This document shows, one piece after another, positions 5,479 through 12,526 of a stretch of 46,846 nt of DNA. The notes beneath the pieces were generated by a model. It was not told the DNA's origin. It made no database searches and worked only from the letters and a program-made list of their open reading frames with translations. This stretch comes from a virus: IMG/VR virus record IMGVR_UViG_3300045999_003312, positions 1 to 46,846 of that record, one strand, 5' to 3'. The position numbers and the translations under genes are program-made. Position 1 is the stretch's first letter. Each line of letters starts with the position of its first letter.

Positions 5479-5973
5479 TTATTTTCACATTTTATGCTAA
5501 TTTATATTCATTCTAAATAAGGACATGTTGCTCTTTGAATGTAAAGTGTTGATTTATAGGTAGTTATGAATTAATGCAAAACAGGATTCCATCAAACTGC
5601 TTTGGTATTTATTTATGTAGGTAGGTGTAACCCTCACCTTCAGCACGCGCAACCAAACTAACGAACGCAACGAACGGCCGGCAGATTGATAGGCCGAACG
5701 GCATGCGCGCCGGTTGGTTTGCCTGCTGTTCTATTTAACATAATGCAAATTATAAGACAGCCCTAGCGCGCGACACGACAAACGACAGCGCGCTGTGTAG
5801 GCCGTCTGTATTGGTATTGACGTCAAACGACAGCCCGACTGGAAAAGCCAAAAAATCCGGCCGAAAAGTTCAGAAAGCAGACCCCCCGGGGTCAAATACA
5901 AACCGTTTCCCCCGAGCGGTCGGTCGCGCCAGATGGGGGTATTACCCAAAACCTCCATACATCTAAAAATTAG
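5479..5973. other. Divergent intergenic region with GC-rich, inverted-repeat island
   Basis: About 500 bases without a supportable gene, between the leftward RNA and the rightward gene block. The first ~150 bases are A/T-rich. From about 5640 the composition changes sharply to GC-rich, with inverted repeats AGCGCGC/GCGCGCT (5765-5771, 5788-5794), GACCCC/GGGGTC (5880-5885, 5888-5893), a TGACGTCA palindrome near 5819 and several TAGGCCG-type words. A 75-codon leftward frame (5731..5958) lies here but has no family look or start context. An origin, packaging site or regulatory hub would fit; the sequence alone cannot choose. Confidence 0.5.
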
Positions 5974-5981
5974 TATATTTG
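5974..5981 (+). promoter_or_regulatory. TATATTTG promoter box
   Basis: TATATTTG fits the Bacteroidota TAnnTTTG box and lies exactly 4 bases before the ATG at 5986, which suggests a leaderless or nearly leaderless message for the micro-gene and the genes behind it. No clear upstream TTG box is visible. Confidence 0.5.
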
Positions 5982-5985
5982 CACT

Positions 5986-6114
5986 ATGATCATCACTCTA
6001 TTCCCAACGCTCGGCCTATCGGTTGGTATTGAATACCTACCGGCAGAGGATGCTTTGCGACCGGAGTGGGTATTTTATTTGTTAATTATTAAATTATCTA
6101 TAACATGGCAGTAA
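5986..6114 (+). CDS. Micro-protein with GLS motif (42 aa)
   Basis: A 42-codon frame starting at ATG 5986, 4 bases after a promoter box, and ending in TAA at 6112-6114, ten bases inside the next gene. The product starts MIITLFPTLGLSVGIEYLPA and ends with a hydrophobic segment (WVFYLLIIKLSI). It shares layout and the 11-mer TCGGCCTATCG with the micro-gene at 1348..1473 on the other strand. Function unknown; a short membrane-associated or beta-sheet peptide is possible. Confidence 0.55.
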   Translation: MIITLFPTLGLSVGIEYLPAEDALRPEWVFYLLIIKLSITWQ

Positions 6115-6884
6115 AAAAGACCAAGATAGTAGACCCAAAGACAGGAGCTCGCGTAGCTGACCCTAGTTTTGTTGGCATGTCTTTATCAAGTGGAGGAACA
6201 GGCACAAGTTGGCCTGAAGTAAGATCTCAATACCAAAAGGGACAGAGATCGGCAGAGTTCAATCGAAAGGGTGTACCGGCAGAATTGAAGAGTTATTTAA
6301 CAGGTAAGACCGATAAGTTAAGTGAAGACTTTGACGAGCCAGTTATCAGAAGTGGTGGTGATGTTTCATATACTAGAACGGCTAAATCTCCAAAGCCTGG
6401 TGAGTTCAAGGACACGCCAAAGAACGAGAAGATGACCAAGATGGCTACTATGAAGCCAACAAAGATCGCCACAGGTGGCTCACTCAAGCAGGCAAAGCCA
6501 AAGAGCACAGCCACTGAGGGTTGGTTTGGTGACTATGTGCCTAGCACTAAGGGTGTATCTAACAAGCAGCTTAAGCAGTTTGCTTCATACGCGTCTAAGA
6601 CCAATTTAGGTGAGAGTTTTATTGCTTCACCAAAGTCAGCTATTGACCAATATAAAGGTGAGATGAAGTCTCAAAGACGCGAGTATGCTAAAGAAGGCAA
6701 CATGGCTGGTGTTAAGGCTACAACTGCTGACATTCGTCAAGCGCGAAGTGCTGCCAAGTTCACTGGATCAAAAAATCCGCTTGACGTACCTGGCATGGCT
6801 ACTGGTTACAGAGCTGCTCAGGACAACGCGGCCAATCGCAACACAATTAAGGCACAAGTCAGCAGTCTTAAAAAGCTACGATAA
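6105..6884 (+). CDS. Basic, low-complexity protein, possibly virion-associated
   Basis: A 259-residue, strongly basic protein rich in Lys, Ser, Thr, Ala and Gly, with no membrane segment. It begins MAVKKTKIVDPKTGARVADP. The middle (~90-140) is Lys/Thr/Pro-rich and probably disordered. The C-terminal third is Ala/Gln/Arg helical (DIRQARSAAKFTG, then MATGYRAAQDNAANRN). It starts 10 bases before the end of the micro-gene and is followed directly by a strong terminator, so the two form one unit. Charge and composition would suit a DNA-binding or internal head protein, but I do not recognise a family. Confidence 0.7.
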   Translation: MAVKKTKIVDPKTGARVADPSFVGMSLSSGGTGTSWPEVRSQYQKGQRSAEFNRKGVPAELKSYLTGKTDKLSEDFDEPVIRSGGDVSYTRTAKSPKPGEFKDTPKNEKMTKMATMKPTKIATGGSLKQAKPKSTATEGWFGDYVPSTKGVSNKQLKQFASYASKTNLGESFIASPKSAIDQYKGEMKSQRREYAKEGNMAGVKATTADIRQARSAAKFTGSKNPLDVPGMATGYRAAQDNAANRNTIKAQVSSLKKLR

Positions 6885-6890
6885 GACAAG

Positions 6891-6914
6891 CCCCTCGAAA
6901 TCGAGGGGTTTTTT
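6891..6914 (+). terminator. Rho-independent terminator
   Basis: A perfect 8-bp stem CCCCTCGA/TCGAGGGG with an AA loop is followed directly by six T residues. It closes the 5986-6884 unit 6 bases after the stop codon. Confidence 0.9.
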
Positions 6915-6945
6915 GTTATACAACGCAAAAAATTCACTAGATTTG
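6912..6945 (+). promoter_or_regulatory. groEL promoter
   Basis: TTTG (6912-6915, inside the T-run of the terminator), 22 bases, then TAGATTTG (6938-6945), a Bacteroidota-type promoter. The ATG of groEL follows at 6963 after a 17-base A-rich leader. The chaperonin genes are thus insulated from upstream transcription and driven separately. Confidence 0.6.
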
Positions 6946-6962
6946 TAAAAAAATCAAGTGAA

Positions 6963-8531
6963 ATGGTAGTAAAACATGTACATTTAGGCGACGAAGGTCG
7001 TCAAAAGCTCATTAAAGGCATCAAAACGATCGCTGGAGCTGTAAAAAGCACATTAGGTGCGCGAGGCCGCACTGTGTTGATTGAATCAGAACATCACGTC
7101 GGTGGTATTACAGTAACAAAGGACGGTGTGACGGTCGCTAAGTCGATCAATCTCTACGACCCGGTTGAGAACTTGGCTGTTATGATGATGCGACAGGCTG
7201 CTGAGAAGACGGCTACTGTTGCAGGTGATGGTACGACAACAAGTATCGTGATCGCTGAGGCTATTGTTGATGCAGCCACAGAGTTCCTCAGCCCTGAGGA
7301 TAACGTAACCGAGGTGATTCGTGAGATCAATGACATCACAACTGACGTCGTGACGCACTTAACCAAACGAGCTAAGAAACTATCAGGCAAGAAGCTAAAG
7401 GACGTGGCGTCTATCAGTGCCAACAATGACACCACTATTGGTGGTATGATCGCTGACGCGTTTAGTGAGGTGAAGATGGTATCTGTTGAGAACAGCAAGG
7501 ACCACAACACATATGTTGAGGTGATCAAGGGGATTAAGGCTGACAGAGGTTGGACTAGTCGCCACTTCATCACTGACTACAAGCGTCAGGAGGCTGTCCT
7601 AGAGAATCCATACGTCTTAATCACTGACCAGGAGATCAATAACTTACTCAACATTGAGAGAATCCTACAGCATGTAGTCGCGCAGAACAAGTCGTTACTC
7701 ATTATCGGTGAGATGACGCCTGCTGCTTTGAACACGTTGAACATTAACGTGGCTCAGGGTAAAATCAAGGCATGCCACATTATGCCACCAAACTTTGGGT
7801 ACCGTCAGAAAGACTTGTTGGAAGACCTAGCGATTGCTTTGGACGGCACGTATTTCAGTGAGGACACTGGTGATGACCTGTCGTTGATCGACGTTGCGCA
7901 CCTAGGTAGATGCGCTAAGGTGATCGTTGGTAAGGACAACACGATCTTTATGCCCTATGCTAGCAGCCAAGAAGCTATCGACAATCGCATTGCTGACATC
8001 AACGAGACAATCTTCGACGGCATCACTAAGGAGGAGATGGACAACCGCAAGGAGCGAGCGGCCAACCTATCTGGTGGTGTTGCTGTAATCTACGTAGGTG
8101 CGTTGAGTGACATTGAGCAGAAGGAGAAGCGCGACCGAATTGACGACGCTGTCTGTGCAGTTGAGGCAGCCTTAGAGGAGGGTATCCTTCCTGGTGGTGG
8201 TGTTGCCCTGTTTGAGTACGCTAATAATAATCTACGCGGTAAGATTGGTGCTGCTGAGCGTATTATGTTCAGAGCTATAACAGCTCCAATGTGGCAGATA
8301 CTTGTGAACGCTGGTAAAGACGCTCAAGAGATCATGGACGGCATCCTACCGTTCCCTAACGAGGGCTACGACGTCAAAGGAGAGCAGTACGGTGACATGA
8401 TGAAGCTTGGTATCATTGACCCAGCGAAAGTCACTAAGAACGCCTTATTGAACGCTGTGTCGGTAGCCACGACGATTATGAGCACAAACGCAATTATCAC
8501 AAATATCAGAGCAGATGAGAGTATTAAATAA
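6963..8531 (+). CDS. groEL: Chaperonin GroEL (Cpn60), phage-encoded
   Basis: A 522-residue group I chaperonin, slightly shorter than the usual ~545. Visible family marks: the TKDGVTVAK loop with Asp54, the ATP-binding GDGTTT at residues 88-93, the equatorial DDAVCAVEAALEEGILPGGG segment with Gly411-413 and the Asp preceding it. The C-terminus lacks the Gly-Met tail of bacterial GroEL and ends NIRADESIK. It should form ATP-driven folding rings, probably for virion proteins. It has its own promoter after a terminator and overlaps groES by 17 bases. The divergent middle (apical) domain suggests a phage-specialised chaperonin, not a recent host copy. Confidence 0.95.
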   Translation: MVVKHVHLGDEGRQKLIKGIKTIAGAVKSTLGARGRTVLIESEHHVGGITVTKDGVTVAKSINLYDPVENLAVMMMRQAAEKTATVAGDGTTTSIVIAEAIVDAATEFLSPEDNVTEVIREINDITTDVVTHLTKRAKKLSGKKLKDVASISANNDTTIGGMIADAFSEVKMVSVENSKDHNTYVEVIKGIKADRGWTSRHFITDYKRQEAVLENPYVLITDQEINNLLNIERILQHVVAQNKSLLIIGEMTPAALNTLNINVAQGKIKACHIMPPNFGYRQKDLLEDLAIALDGTYFSEDTGDDLSLIDVAHLGRCAKVIVGKDNTIFMPYASSQEAIDNRIADINETIFDGITKEEMDNRKERAANLSGGVAVIYVGALSDIEQKEKRDRIDDAVCAVEAALEEGILPGGGVALFEYANNNLRGKIGAAERIMFRAITAPMWQILVNAGKDAQEIMDGILPFPNEGYDVKGEQYGDMMKLGIIDPAKVTKNALLNAVSVATTIMSTNAIITNIRADESIK

Positions 8532-8775
8532 GTTCTTACTCGTAAAGAAAGTAGCTGAGCAAAAGCAGACTAGCACCGGTTTATTATTAACCGGAGCTGA
8601 TTCTAATGATATGCGGTATCATAAGGCGGTTACCCACTCTGTGGGTGACGGCATCACCGGAATAAATGCCGGCGATACCATCCTATACGATAAAGTGCAA
8701 AGCCATGAAATCATCCTTGATAATGAAAGGATGACTATAATTCAGGAGAGGGACGTTGTTTGCGTCTTCGATTAA
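8515..8775 (+). CDS. groES: Co-chaperonin GroES (Cpn10)
   Basis: Eighty-six residues, close to the usual ~95. The order matches GroES: a beta-strand start (LNKFLLVKKV), a mobile loop (QTSTGLLLTGAD), a middle strand, then GDTILYDKV, an EIILDNERM strand and the C-terminal RDVVCVFD edge. It starts 17 bases before the end of groEL, so the lid and ring are made together. It overlaps the 3' end of the convergent gene at 8735..9220 by 41 bases, so convergent transcription could damp both. Confidence 0.9.
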   Translation: MRVLNKFLLVKKVAEQKQTSTGLLLTGADSNDMRYHKAVTHSVGDGITGINAGDTILYDKVQSHEIILDNERMTIIQERDVVCVFD

Positions 8776-9220
8776 AATCTGTGATTGCAATAGCTAAGGT
8801 CTTCTGATTAAACGGTGCGTTTTTTCGGAAGGCCTTATTGCGTCTTGATGACGTCGGAATCGGTTCTTCACCGATTAACTTCTTATAAATTGACGTAATC
8901 ATCTTCTTTGACTTAAAGGAGACCTCATATAATTGGCCTTCGTTGTAATTTTTCTGTCGCCATTCACTGATCCAACCATCCTTCAACAATCTGTTGAAGC
9001 GGTTACTATCCCAAGTCATGAAGTTCTTATATTCGTCAAAGTCTGACTTTCTGAACAGTCTATTGCCATGTAAAAAGAACAGCATCTCAAGATCCGAGAG
9101 TCTGATGCCATAGTTCACTTGGGCCCATCGTCTAACGATTGCCCACTCTGTAAGAAAGTCATACTTCAGCGGTTCGCGTTGTATTATCCTTTCGTAGATT
9201 ATTGTTTTTCTAACTTTCAT
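8735..9220 (-). CDS. Putative winged-helix transcription regulator
   Basis: A 161-residue basic protein read against groES. Residues ~35-115 look like a winged-helix domain: YGIRLSDLEMLFFLHG, then FDEYKNFMTWDSNRFNRLLK (recognition-helix-like), then GWISEWRQ, and a wing (GQLYEVSFKSKKM). This resembles MarR-type folds in layout. The C-terminus is Arg/Lys-rich. Its start lies at a perfect palindrome that also forms promoter boxes in both directions, so autoregulation and control of the rightward genes is a natural hypothesis. No closer family can be named. Confidence 0.75.
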   Translation of the reverse strand: MKVRKTIIYERIIQREPLKYDFLTEWAIVRRWAQVNYGIRLSDLEMLFFLHGNRLFRKSDFDEYKNFMTWDSNRFNRLLKDGWISEWRQKNYNEGQLYEVSFKSKKMITSIYKKLIGEEPIPTSSRRNKAFRKNAPFNQKTLAIAITDFNRRRKQRPSPEL

Positions 9221-9238
9221 TATATTTGTACAAATATA
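9221..9238. promoter_or_regulatory. Palindromic bidirectional promoter/operator
   Basis: TATATTTGTACAAATATA is a perfect 18-bp palindrome. Each half is a TAnnTTTG promoter box for one direction: rightward for the gene at 9245, leftward for the regulator starting at 9220. Such symmetry also suits a dimeric repressor, and the adjacent winged-helix protein is the obvious candidate. Confidence 0.65.
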
Positions 9239-9244
9239 TTGATA

Positions 9245-9403
9245 ATGGGACTATATAGCAACATTCACGCAAAAAGAGAGCGAATAAAAGATGGCTCAGG
9301 CGAGAAGATGCGTAAACCTGGTCAAAAGGGTGCACCGACTGCCAAGGCGTTTAAGGATGCTGCTAAGACCGCTAAACCAAAGAAAAATGAAAGCAAAAGG
9401 TAA
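9245..9403 (+). CDS. Small basic phage protein (52 aa)
   Basis: Fifty-two residues from ATG 9245, placed just after the palindromic promoter; the longer frame to 9119 runs through the regulator and is not credible. It contains NIHAKRERIKDGSGEKMRKP then GAPTAKAFKDAAKTAKPKK. I recall short proteins of this layout (an N-terminal KRxRI, then RKPG, AFxxxAKTAK) in many phages near structural genes, function unknown. Very basic. Confidence 0.7.
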   Translation: MGLYSNIHAKRERIKDGSGEKMRKPGQKGAPTAKAFKDAAKTAKPKKNESKR

Positions 9404-9524
9404 AATGATGGTCGAGAAGAAGACCGGAGAGAAGTATGCGTCTAAGTCTGCCATGGCTAAGCATGAGAAAAAAGAAGGGAAGAAAGAGCAGATGCGCGAA
9501 TACGGCAAAGTAAAGCGTAAATGA
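9387..9524 (+). CDS. Small Lys-rich protein (45 aa)
   Basis: Forty-five residues from ATG 9387, overlapping the previous gene by 17 bases. Nearly half the residues are charged (KAKGKMMVEKKTGEKYASKS, then MAKHEKKEGKKEQMREYGKV). Overlaps with genes on both sides support it. Probably nucleic-acid binding or intrinsically disordered; function unknown. Confidence 0.62.
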   Translation: MKAKGKMMVEKKTGEKYASKSAMAKHEKKEGKKEQMREYGKVKRK

Positions 9525-9712
9525 AAGACCCAAGACTAGAAAGAGCTGGCGTTCAGGGCTTTAACAAGCCCAAACGCACTCCTAGTCACCCGACTAAGAG
9601 TCATGTCGTCGTAGCTAAAGAAGGCGACCAAGTAAAATTGATCAGGTTCGGTCAGCAAAATGTTAAAGGATCCCCAAAAAAAAGTGGAGAGTCTGATTCT
9701 GATAGAATCTGA
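9521..9712 (+). CDS. Conserved small phage protein, interrupted by in-frame TGA
   Basis: Sixty-three residues to a TGA at 9710-9712. It contains GFNKPKRTPSHPTKSHVVVA, then VKLIRFGQQNVKGSPKK. I recall this family from many phages, normally ending with an SFKARH...KGKMSAA..W tail. That tail is present here in the same frame directly after the TGA (9713-9799). The full-length form would be 92 residues. The stop sits where relatives tend to have Arg, consistent with a CGA to TGA change. The gene may be truncated, decayed or read through. Confidence 0.72.
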   Translation: MKDPRLERAGVQGFNKPKRTPSHPTKSHVVVAKEGDQVKLIRFGQQNVKGSPKKSGESDSDRI

Positions 9713-9799
9713 AGAGAAAGCTTTAAAGCTAGACATGCAAAAAATATTTCTAAAGGAAAAATGTCGGCTGCTTGGTGGAGTTCTACCGTGAAGTGGTAG
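9713..9799 (+). pseudogene. In-frame C-terminal remnant of the 9521 gene
   Basis: The 28 codons following TGA 9710-9712 continue in frame as RESFKARHAKNISKGKMSAA and WWSSTVKW, then TAG. This is the expected conserved end of the upstream gene's family. It has not accumulated other stops or frameshifts, so the interruption is recent, or the TGA is read through. Confidence 0.65.
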
Positions 9800-9804
9800 A
9801 GGGG

Positions 9805-9835
9805 TTGATTATATCAAATGGTTTTATTATATTTG
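9805..9835 (+). promoter_or_regulatory. Promoter of the HNH endonuclease gene
   Basis: TTG (9805-9807), 20 bases, TATATTTG (9828-9835): a good Bacteroidota-type promoter 14 bases before ATG 9850. The inserted endonuclease gene thus appears to carry its own promoter. Confidence 0.6.
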
Positions 9836-9849
9836 CTAAAAAAAAGCAA

Positions 9850-10446
9850 ATGAAAAATGATTTAACTGGAAAGATATTCAATAATTTAGAAGTCATTGGA
9901 TTTGAAAAAGTAGTAAACACTAATTCTCATTGGAATTGCAAATGCTTGATATGCGGATCTATGACTATTGTGTCAAGACCTAATTTGAGGAGTGGTAATA
10001 CAACTGATTGCGGATGTATGAAATCCAAAAAAATAAGTGAGGCAGTCACCACTCATGGAGATTCTAGAAGTCCAACTTGGAATTCTTGGAGCAAGATGAG
10101 AAGAAGATTAAGAATGGGTGCAAAGCATAGCCATATATATGGAAAAATAGGAATACAAGACTCTTGGAGTTCATTTAGTAATTTTATTTCAGATATGGGG
10201 GAGCGGCCAATTGGAATGACATTAGATAGAATAGATAACACAAAAGGCTATTTTAAAGAAAATTGTCGATGGGCTACTCAGGCTGAACAAAATAGAAATA
10301 GAAGTACAAATGTTATTCTTAACTTTGATGGTAAATCCATGTGTATTGTAGATTGGGCTTTTGAAATTGGAGTTCATAGAAGTACAATTGAAAGAAGAAT
10401 AAAGAAAAATCTACCTATAGAGGATATTTTGAAAGGTAAAAAATGA
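9850..10446 (+). CDS. HNH homing endonuclease
   Basis: A 198-residue protein from ATG 9850, which follows a promoter; the frame back to 9772 overlaps the remnant of the previous gene. Residues 30-56 carry a zinc-binding Cys set (C30, C32, C35, C54, C56). The HNH core is MTLDRIDNTKGYFKENCRW (~123-141), with the usual L-D-R-I-D-N and N-C-R-W-A-T marks. The last 45 residues (IVDWAFEIGVHRSTIERRI) look like a NUMOD-type helix-turn-helix DNA-binding tail. It should cut DNA at a site lacking the gene and spread by repair. Markedly A/T-rich against its neighbours, a sign of recent arrival. No intron is evident. Confidence 0.88.
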   Translation: MKNDLTGKIFNNLEVIGFEKVVNTNSHWNCKCLICGSMTIVSRPNLRSGNTTDCGCMKSKKISEAVTTHGDSRSPTWNSWSKMRRRLRMGAKHSHIYGKIGIQDSWSSFSNFISDMGERPIGMTLDRIDNTKGYFKENCRWATQAEQNRNRSTNVILNFDGKSMCIVDWAFEIGVHRSTIERRIKKNLPIEDILKGKK

Positions 10447-10661
10447 TAATTATAAAAAGACACAAAGGTTTTGGCGATACCATCGCAGCAATAACAAAAG
10501 TCACCCGACTAGACGAGCTAGTCGGAGACGACTGCGGATGCCAAGAGAGGCAAGCCTATCTTAACAACCCAGACCTACTAATCAACAAGCTATTCTATGG
10601 GACAAAGCAAGACATCGAAGTATTACGCAGCCAACCCGAAGGCAGCGGAGAAGAGGCGTGA
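10443..10661 (+). CDS. Small Cys-containing phage protein
   Basis: Seventy-two residues beginning MIIIKRHKGFGDTIAAITKV, followed by LDELVGDDCGCQERQAYLN. The order G-x-GDTI...ITK, CGCxxR and LN is one I recall in small proteins near phage structural genes; function unknown. The CGC could bind metal or iron-sulphur, but only two Cys are present. It overlaps the endonuclease stop by four bases. Confidence 0.68.
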   Translation: MIIIKRHKGFGDTIAAITKVTRLDELVGDDCGCQERQAYLNNPDLLINKLFYGTKQDIEVLRSQPEGSGEEA

Positions 10662-10857
10662 ATATCAGCGAGAGTTGAACTCCACTGAGGAGCGCAAGAA
10701 GTACCGGGCTGAACACACGAAAGCTCGTCGTGCCAATGGCATCGACGGCAAGGGAGGGCCTGATATGAGTTCCACAAAAAGTGGTAAATTTGTAAAAGAA
10801 AAACCTAGCACTAACCGAGCTCGCAATGGAGCGAACGGTAATAGCGTAAAAAAGTAA
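10597..10857 (+). CDS. Small basic phage protein (86 aa)
   Basis: Eighty-six residues beginning MGQSKTSKYYAANPKAAEKR, then a helical charged stretch (REYQRELNSTEERKKYRAEH), KARRANG, and a Ser/Lys/Asn-rich end (KPSTNRARNGANGNS). I recognise the KSKYYAxNPxAxxK start and the NRARG-like end from small phage proteins of unknown role, possibly DNA-binding. It overlaps the previous gene by 65 bases, the largest same-strand overlap in the window, so both starts deserve care. Confidence 0.7.
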   Translation: MGQSKTSKYYAANPKAAEKRREYQRELNSTEERKKYRAEHTKARRANGIDGKGGPDMSSTKSGKFVKEKPSTNRARNGANGNSVKK

Positions 10858-10860
10858 GAC

Positions 10861-11127
10861 ATGGCATATCAAAAATTACAAGTACAACGCGCAGCCGCTG
10901 TAACCCCAAGTGATACAGTGAACATCCCATACGTAGGCGGTGACGGAACGACTCCAAACTGGCCTTGTGTCCTTTACATTGGCACTGGTGGTAACCTTCG
11001 TGTGATGACAGAGGGTGGTGATGACGTGGTGTTTACAAACGTATTAGGAGGCACAACGTTACCTGTTAATGTCGTAAGAGTATACGCGACTAACACTACA
11101 GCTAGTAACATTGTAGCGATGTGGTAA
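10861..11127 (+). CDS. Putative head decoration or fibre-base protein
   Basis: Eighty-eight residues, all beta in character: RAAAVTPSDTVNIPYVGG, then PCVLYIGTGGNLRVMTEGGD, VVFTNVLGGTTLPVNVVRV, and TNTTASNIVAMW. The pattern of an early A-V-T-P-S-D-T, a central L-Y-I-G-T-G-G and a final N-I-V-A-x-W recalls small virion surface proteins found in many tailed phages. Preceded by a 3-base gap. Confidence 0.72.
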   Translation: MAYQKLQVQRAAAVTPSDTVNIPYVGGDGTTPNWPCVLYIGTGGNLRVMTEGGDDVVFTNVLGGTTLPVNVVRVYATNTTASNIVAMW

Positions 11128-11128
11128 G

Positions 11129-12526
11129 ATGTGGATATTTAATGCTATAGCAAATGCCGTAGGCAATAATTTCATTGGCACTCCAAACTATCTATTTGGC
11201 CTATTATTCAATAGAGTTCAAGCTGACGGTGGTGTTACTGAGGCTCAGCAGTGTACTATTAATGAGCTGACTGATCTGCAGAACGACAATCTGTTGTCAT
11301 CTGCATCACTTTTAGTAACTCCGAATGCCTATAAAGCATCAAAGTTATATTCCATCATTCCAACTAATGGCAATGGAGATTTGACGTTCACAAGATCTAC
11401 TACCGCTACACGAACTAATTCAAGCGGAATCTTAGAAAGCGTTGCTCTTAACATTCCACGTCTTGAATACCCATCAGGTGGGTGTCCTTCAATACTATTA
11501 GAACCGCAGAGAACTAATATCATTGCGAGAAGTGAAGAATTTAACACTTGGTTACTTTATCAATTTTCATCAATTGCAACAAATACTGCAACTGCACCTA
11601 ACGGAACATTAACTGCTGATACTTTAATAAGCGGTGTTAGTGTAGGAAGGCAGGAAGTTTACAAGTCGCCAAATAGTGCCTTTGTAAATGGCACATCTTA
11701 TTCAGTAAGTGTTTATGCGAAAACTAATGGCAAAACTTGGCTTTATCTTGGAACTGATGCAAACCAATCAGTTTATTTTAATGTTGTAAATGGAACCGTT
11801 GGTAATGCAAGTTCAGGCTTTACTGGTTCCATAGTTTCGGTTGGTAATGGTTGGTATAGGTGTATAATCAACTTTGTATTTGGAACGGGAGCAACTGTAA
11901 ACCAAATTATAATTGGTAATGCAACTACTAACGGAACTCCGAGCGATTCAGGTAATGGTGTGTTAGGTAACTATATTTGGGGTTGTCAAGTTGAAGCAGG
12001 CGCATACGCTACCTCTTACATACCTACAACATCTGCGAGTGTTACGAGGAATGCTGACGTAGCATCTAAGACGGGAATCACATCTTTAATTGGTCAAACG
12101 GAAGGAACTTTGTTTGCAGAAATAGAAGTCAGTAAATTAATAGGAGCTGCTTCAAGATACATTTTTCACATTTCAGATGGTACTGCAAATAATCGTGTTT
12201 ATATGGCTTTTTCAGGAGCAAGCTCAAATGTTTTAAGAGGAAGGATATTTAACGGAGGTACTTTACAATGTAGCATTGACACATCTGCAATTACAACTAT
12301 AGGAACTTATAAACTTGCTTTAGCTTATAAAAATAATGACATTGTTTTTTATGTAAATGGTGTTCAAATAGGTGTTGATACAAGTGCAACTATTCCTACT
12401 TGCAGTAGAGTAGATTTAGGTCAAAACTATGCAAATACATCACAATTATCAGATGGTATTAAAGCCTCAGTGCTTTGGAAAACTCGCTTAACTAACGCTG
12501 AACTCGCACAACTTACAACGATATGA
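11129..12526 (+). CDS. Tail fibre/adhesin with lectin-like domain
   Basis: A 465-residue protein. The N-terminus (1-35) is hydrophobic and may attach to the virion. Residues ~85-135 (FTRSTTATRTNSSGILE, then PRLEYPSGGCPSILLEPQRT) form a block common in Bacteroidota phage and prophage tail proteins. A carbohydrate-binding-module-like region follows (~135-300: TADTLISG, VYAKTNGKTWLYLG). The last 150 residues resemble a LamG/concanavalin A-like fold (YKLALAYKNNDIVFYVNGVQ, ending LTNAELAQLTT). Probably binds host surface glycans. It starts one base after the previous stop. Confidence 0.78.
   Translation: MWIFNAIANAVGNNFIGTPNYLFGLLFNRVQADGGVTEAQQCTINELTDLQNDNLLSSASLLVTPNAYKASKLYSIIPTNGNGDLTFTRSTTATRTNSSGILESVALNIPRLEYPSGGCPSILLEPQRTNIIARSEEFNTWLLYQFSSIATNTATAPNGTLTADTLISGVSVGRQEVYKSPNSAFVNGTSYSVSVYAKTNGKTWLYLGTDANQSVYFNVVNGTVGNASSGFTGSIVSVGNGWYRCIINFVFGTGATVNQIIIGNATTNGTPSDSGNGVLGNYIWGCQVEAGAYATSYIPTTSASVTRNADVASKTGITSLIGQTEGTLFAEIEVSKLIGAASRYIFHISDGTANNRVYMAFSGASSNVLRGRIFNGGTLQCSIDTSAITTIGTYKLALAYKNNDIVFYVNGVQIGVDTSATIPTCSRVDLGQNYANTSQLSDGIKASVLWKTRLTNAELAQLTTI

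Noticed and set aside
5731-5958. 75-codon leftward open frame in the GC-rich island
   Set aside because: Cys/Arg/Gly-rich composition without family look, no promoter or leader, and GC-rich sequence keeps frames open by chance.
7154-7573. 139-codon leftward frame opposite groEL
   Set aside because: groEL is certain on the other strand; the frame is Ser/Thr/Ile-rich with no motif.
9521-9799. General reassignment of TGA as a sense codon
   Set aside because: Many genes in the window end properly in TGA with the next ATG overlapping (ATGA), so a global recoding would fuse unrelated genes.
9850-10446. Endonuclease lying inside an intron or intein
   Set aside because: The flanking genes end and start normally around it and no splice-type RNA or intein ends are visible; it is a free-standing gene.
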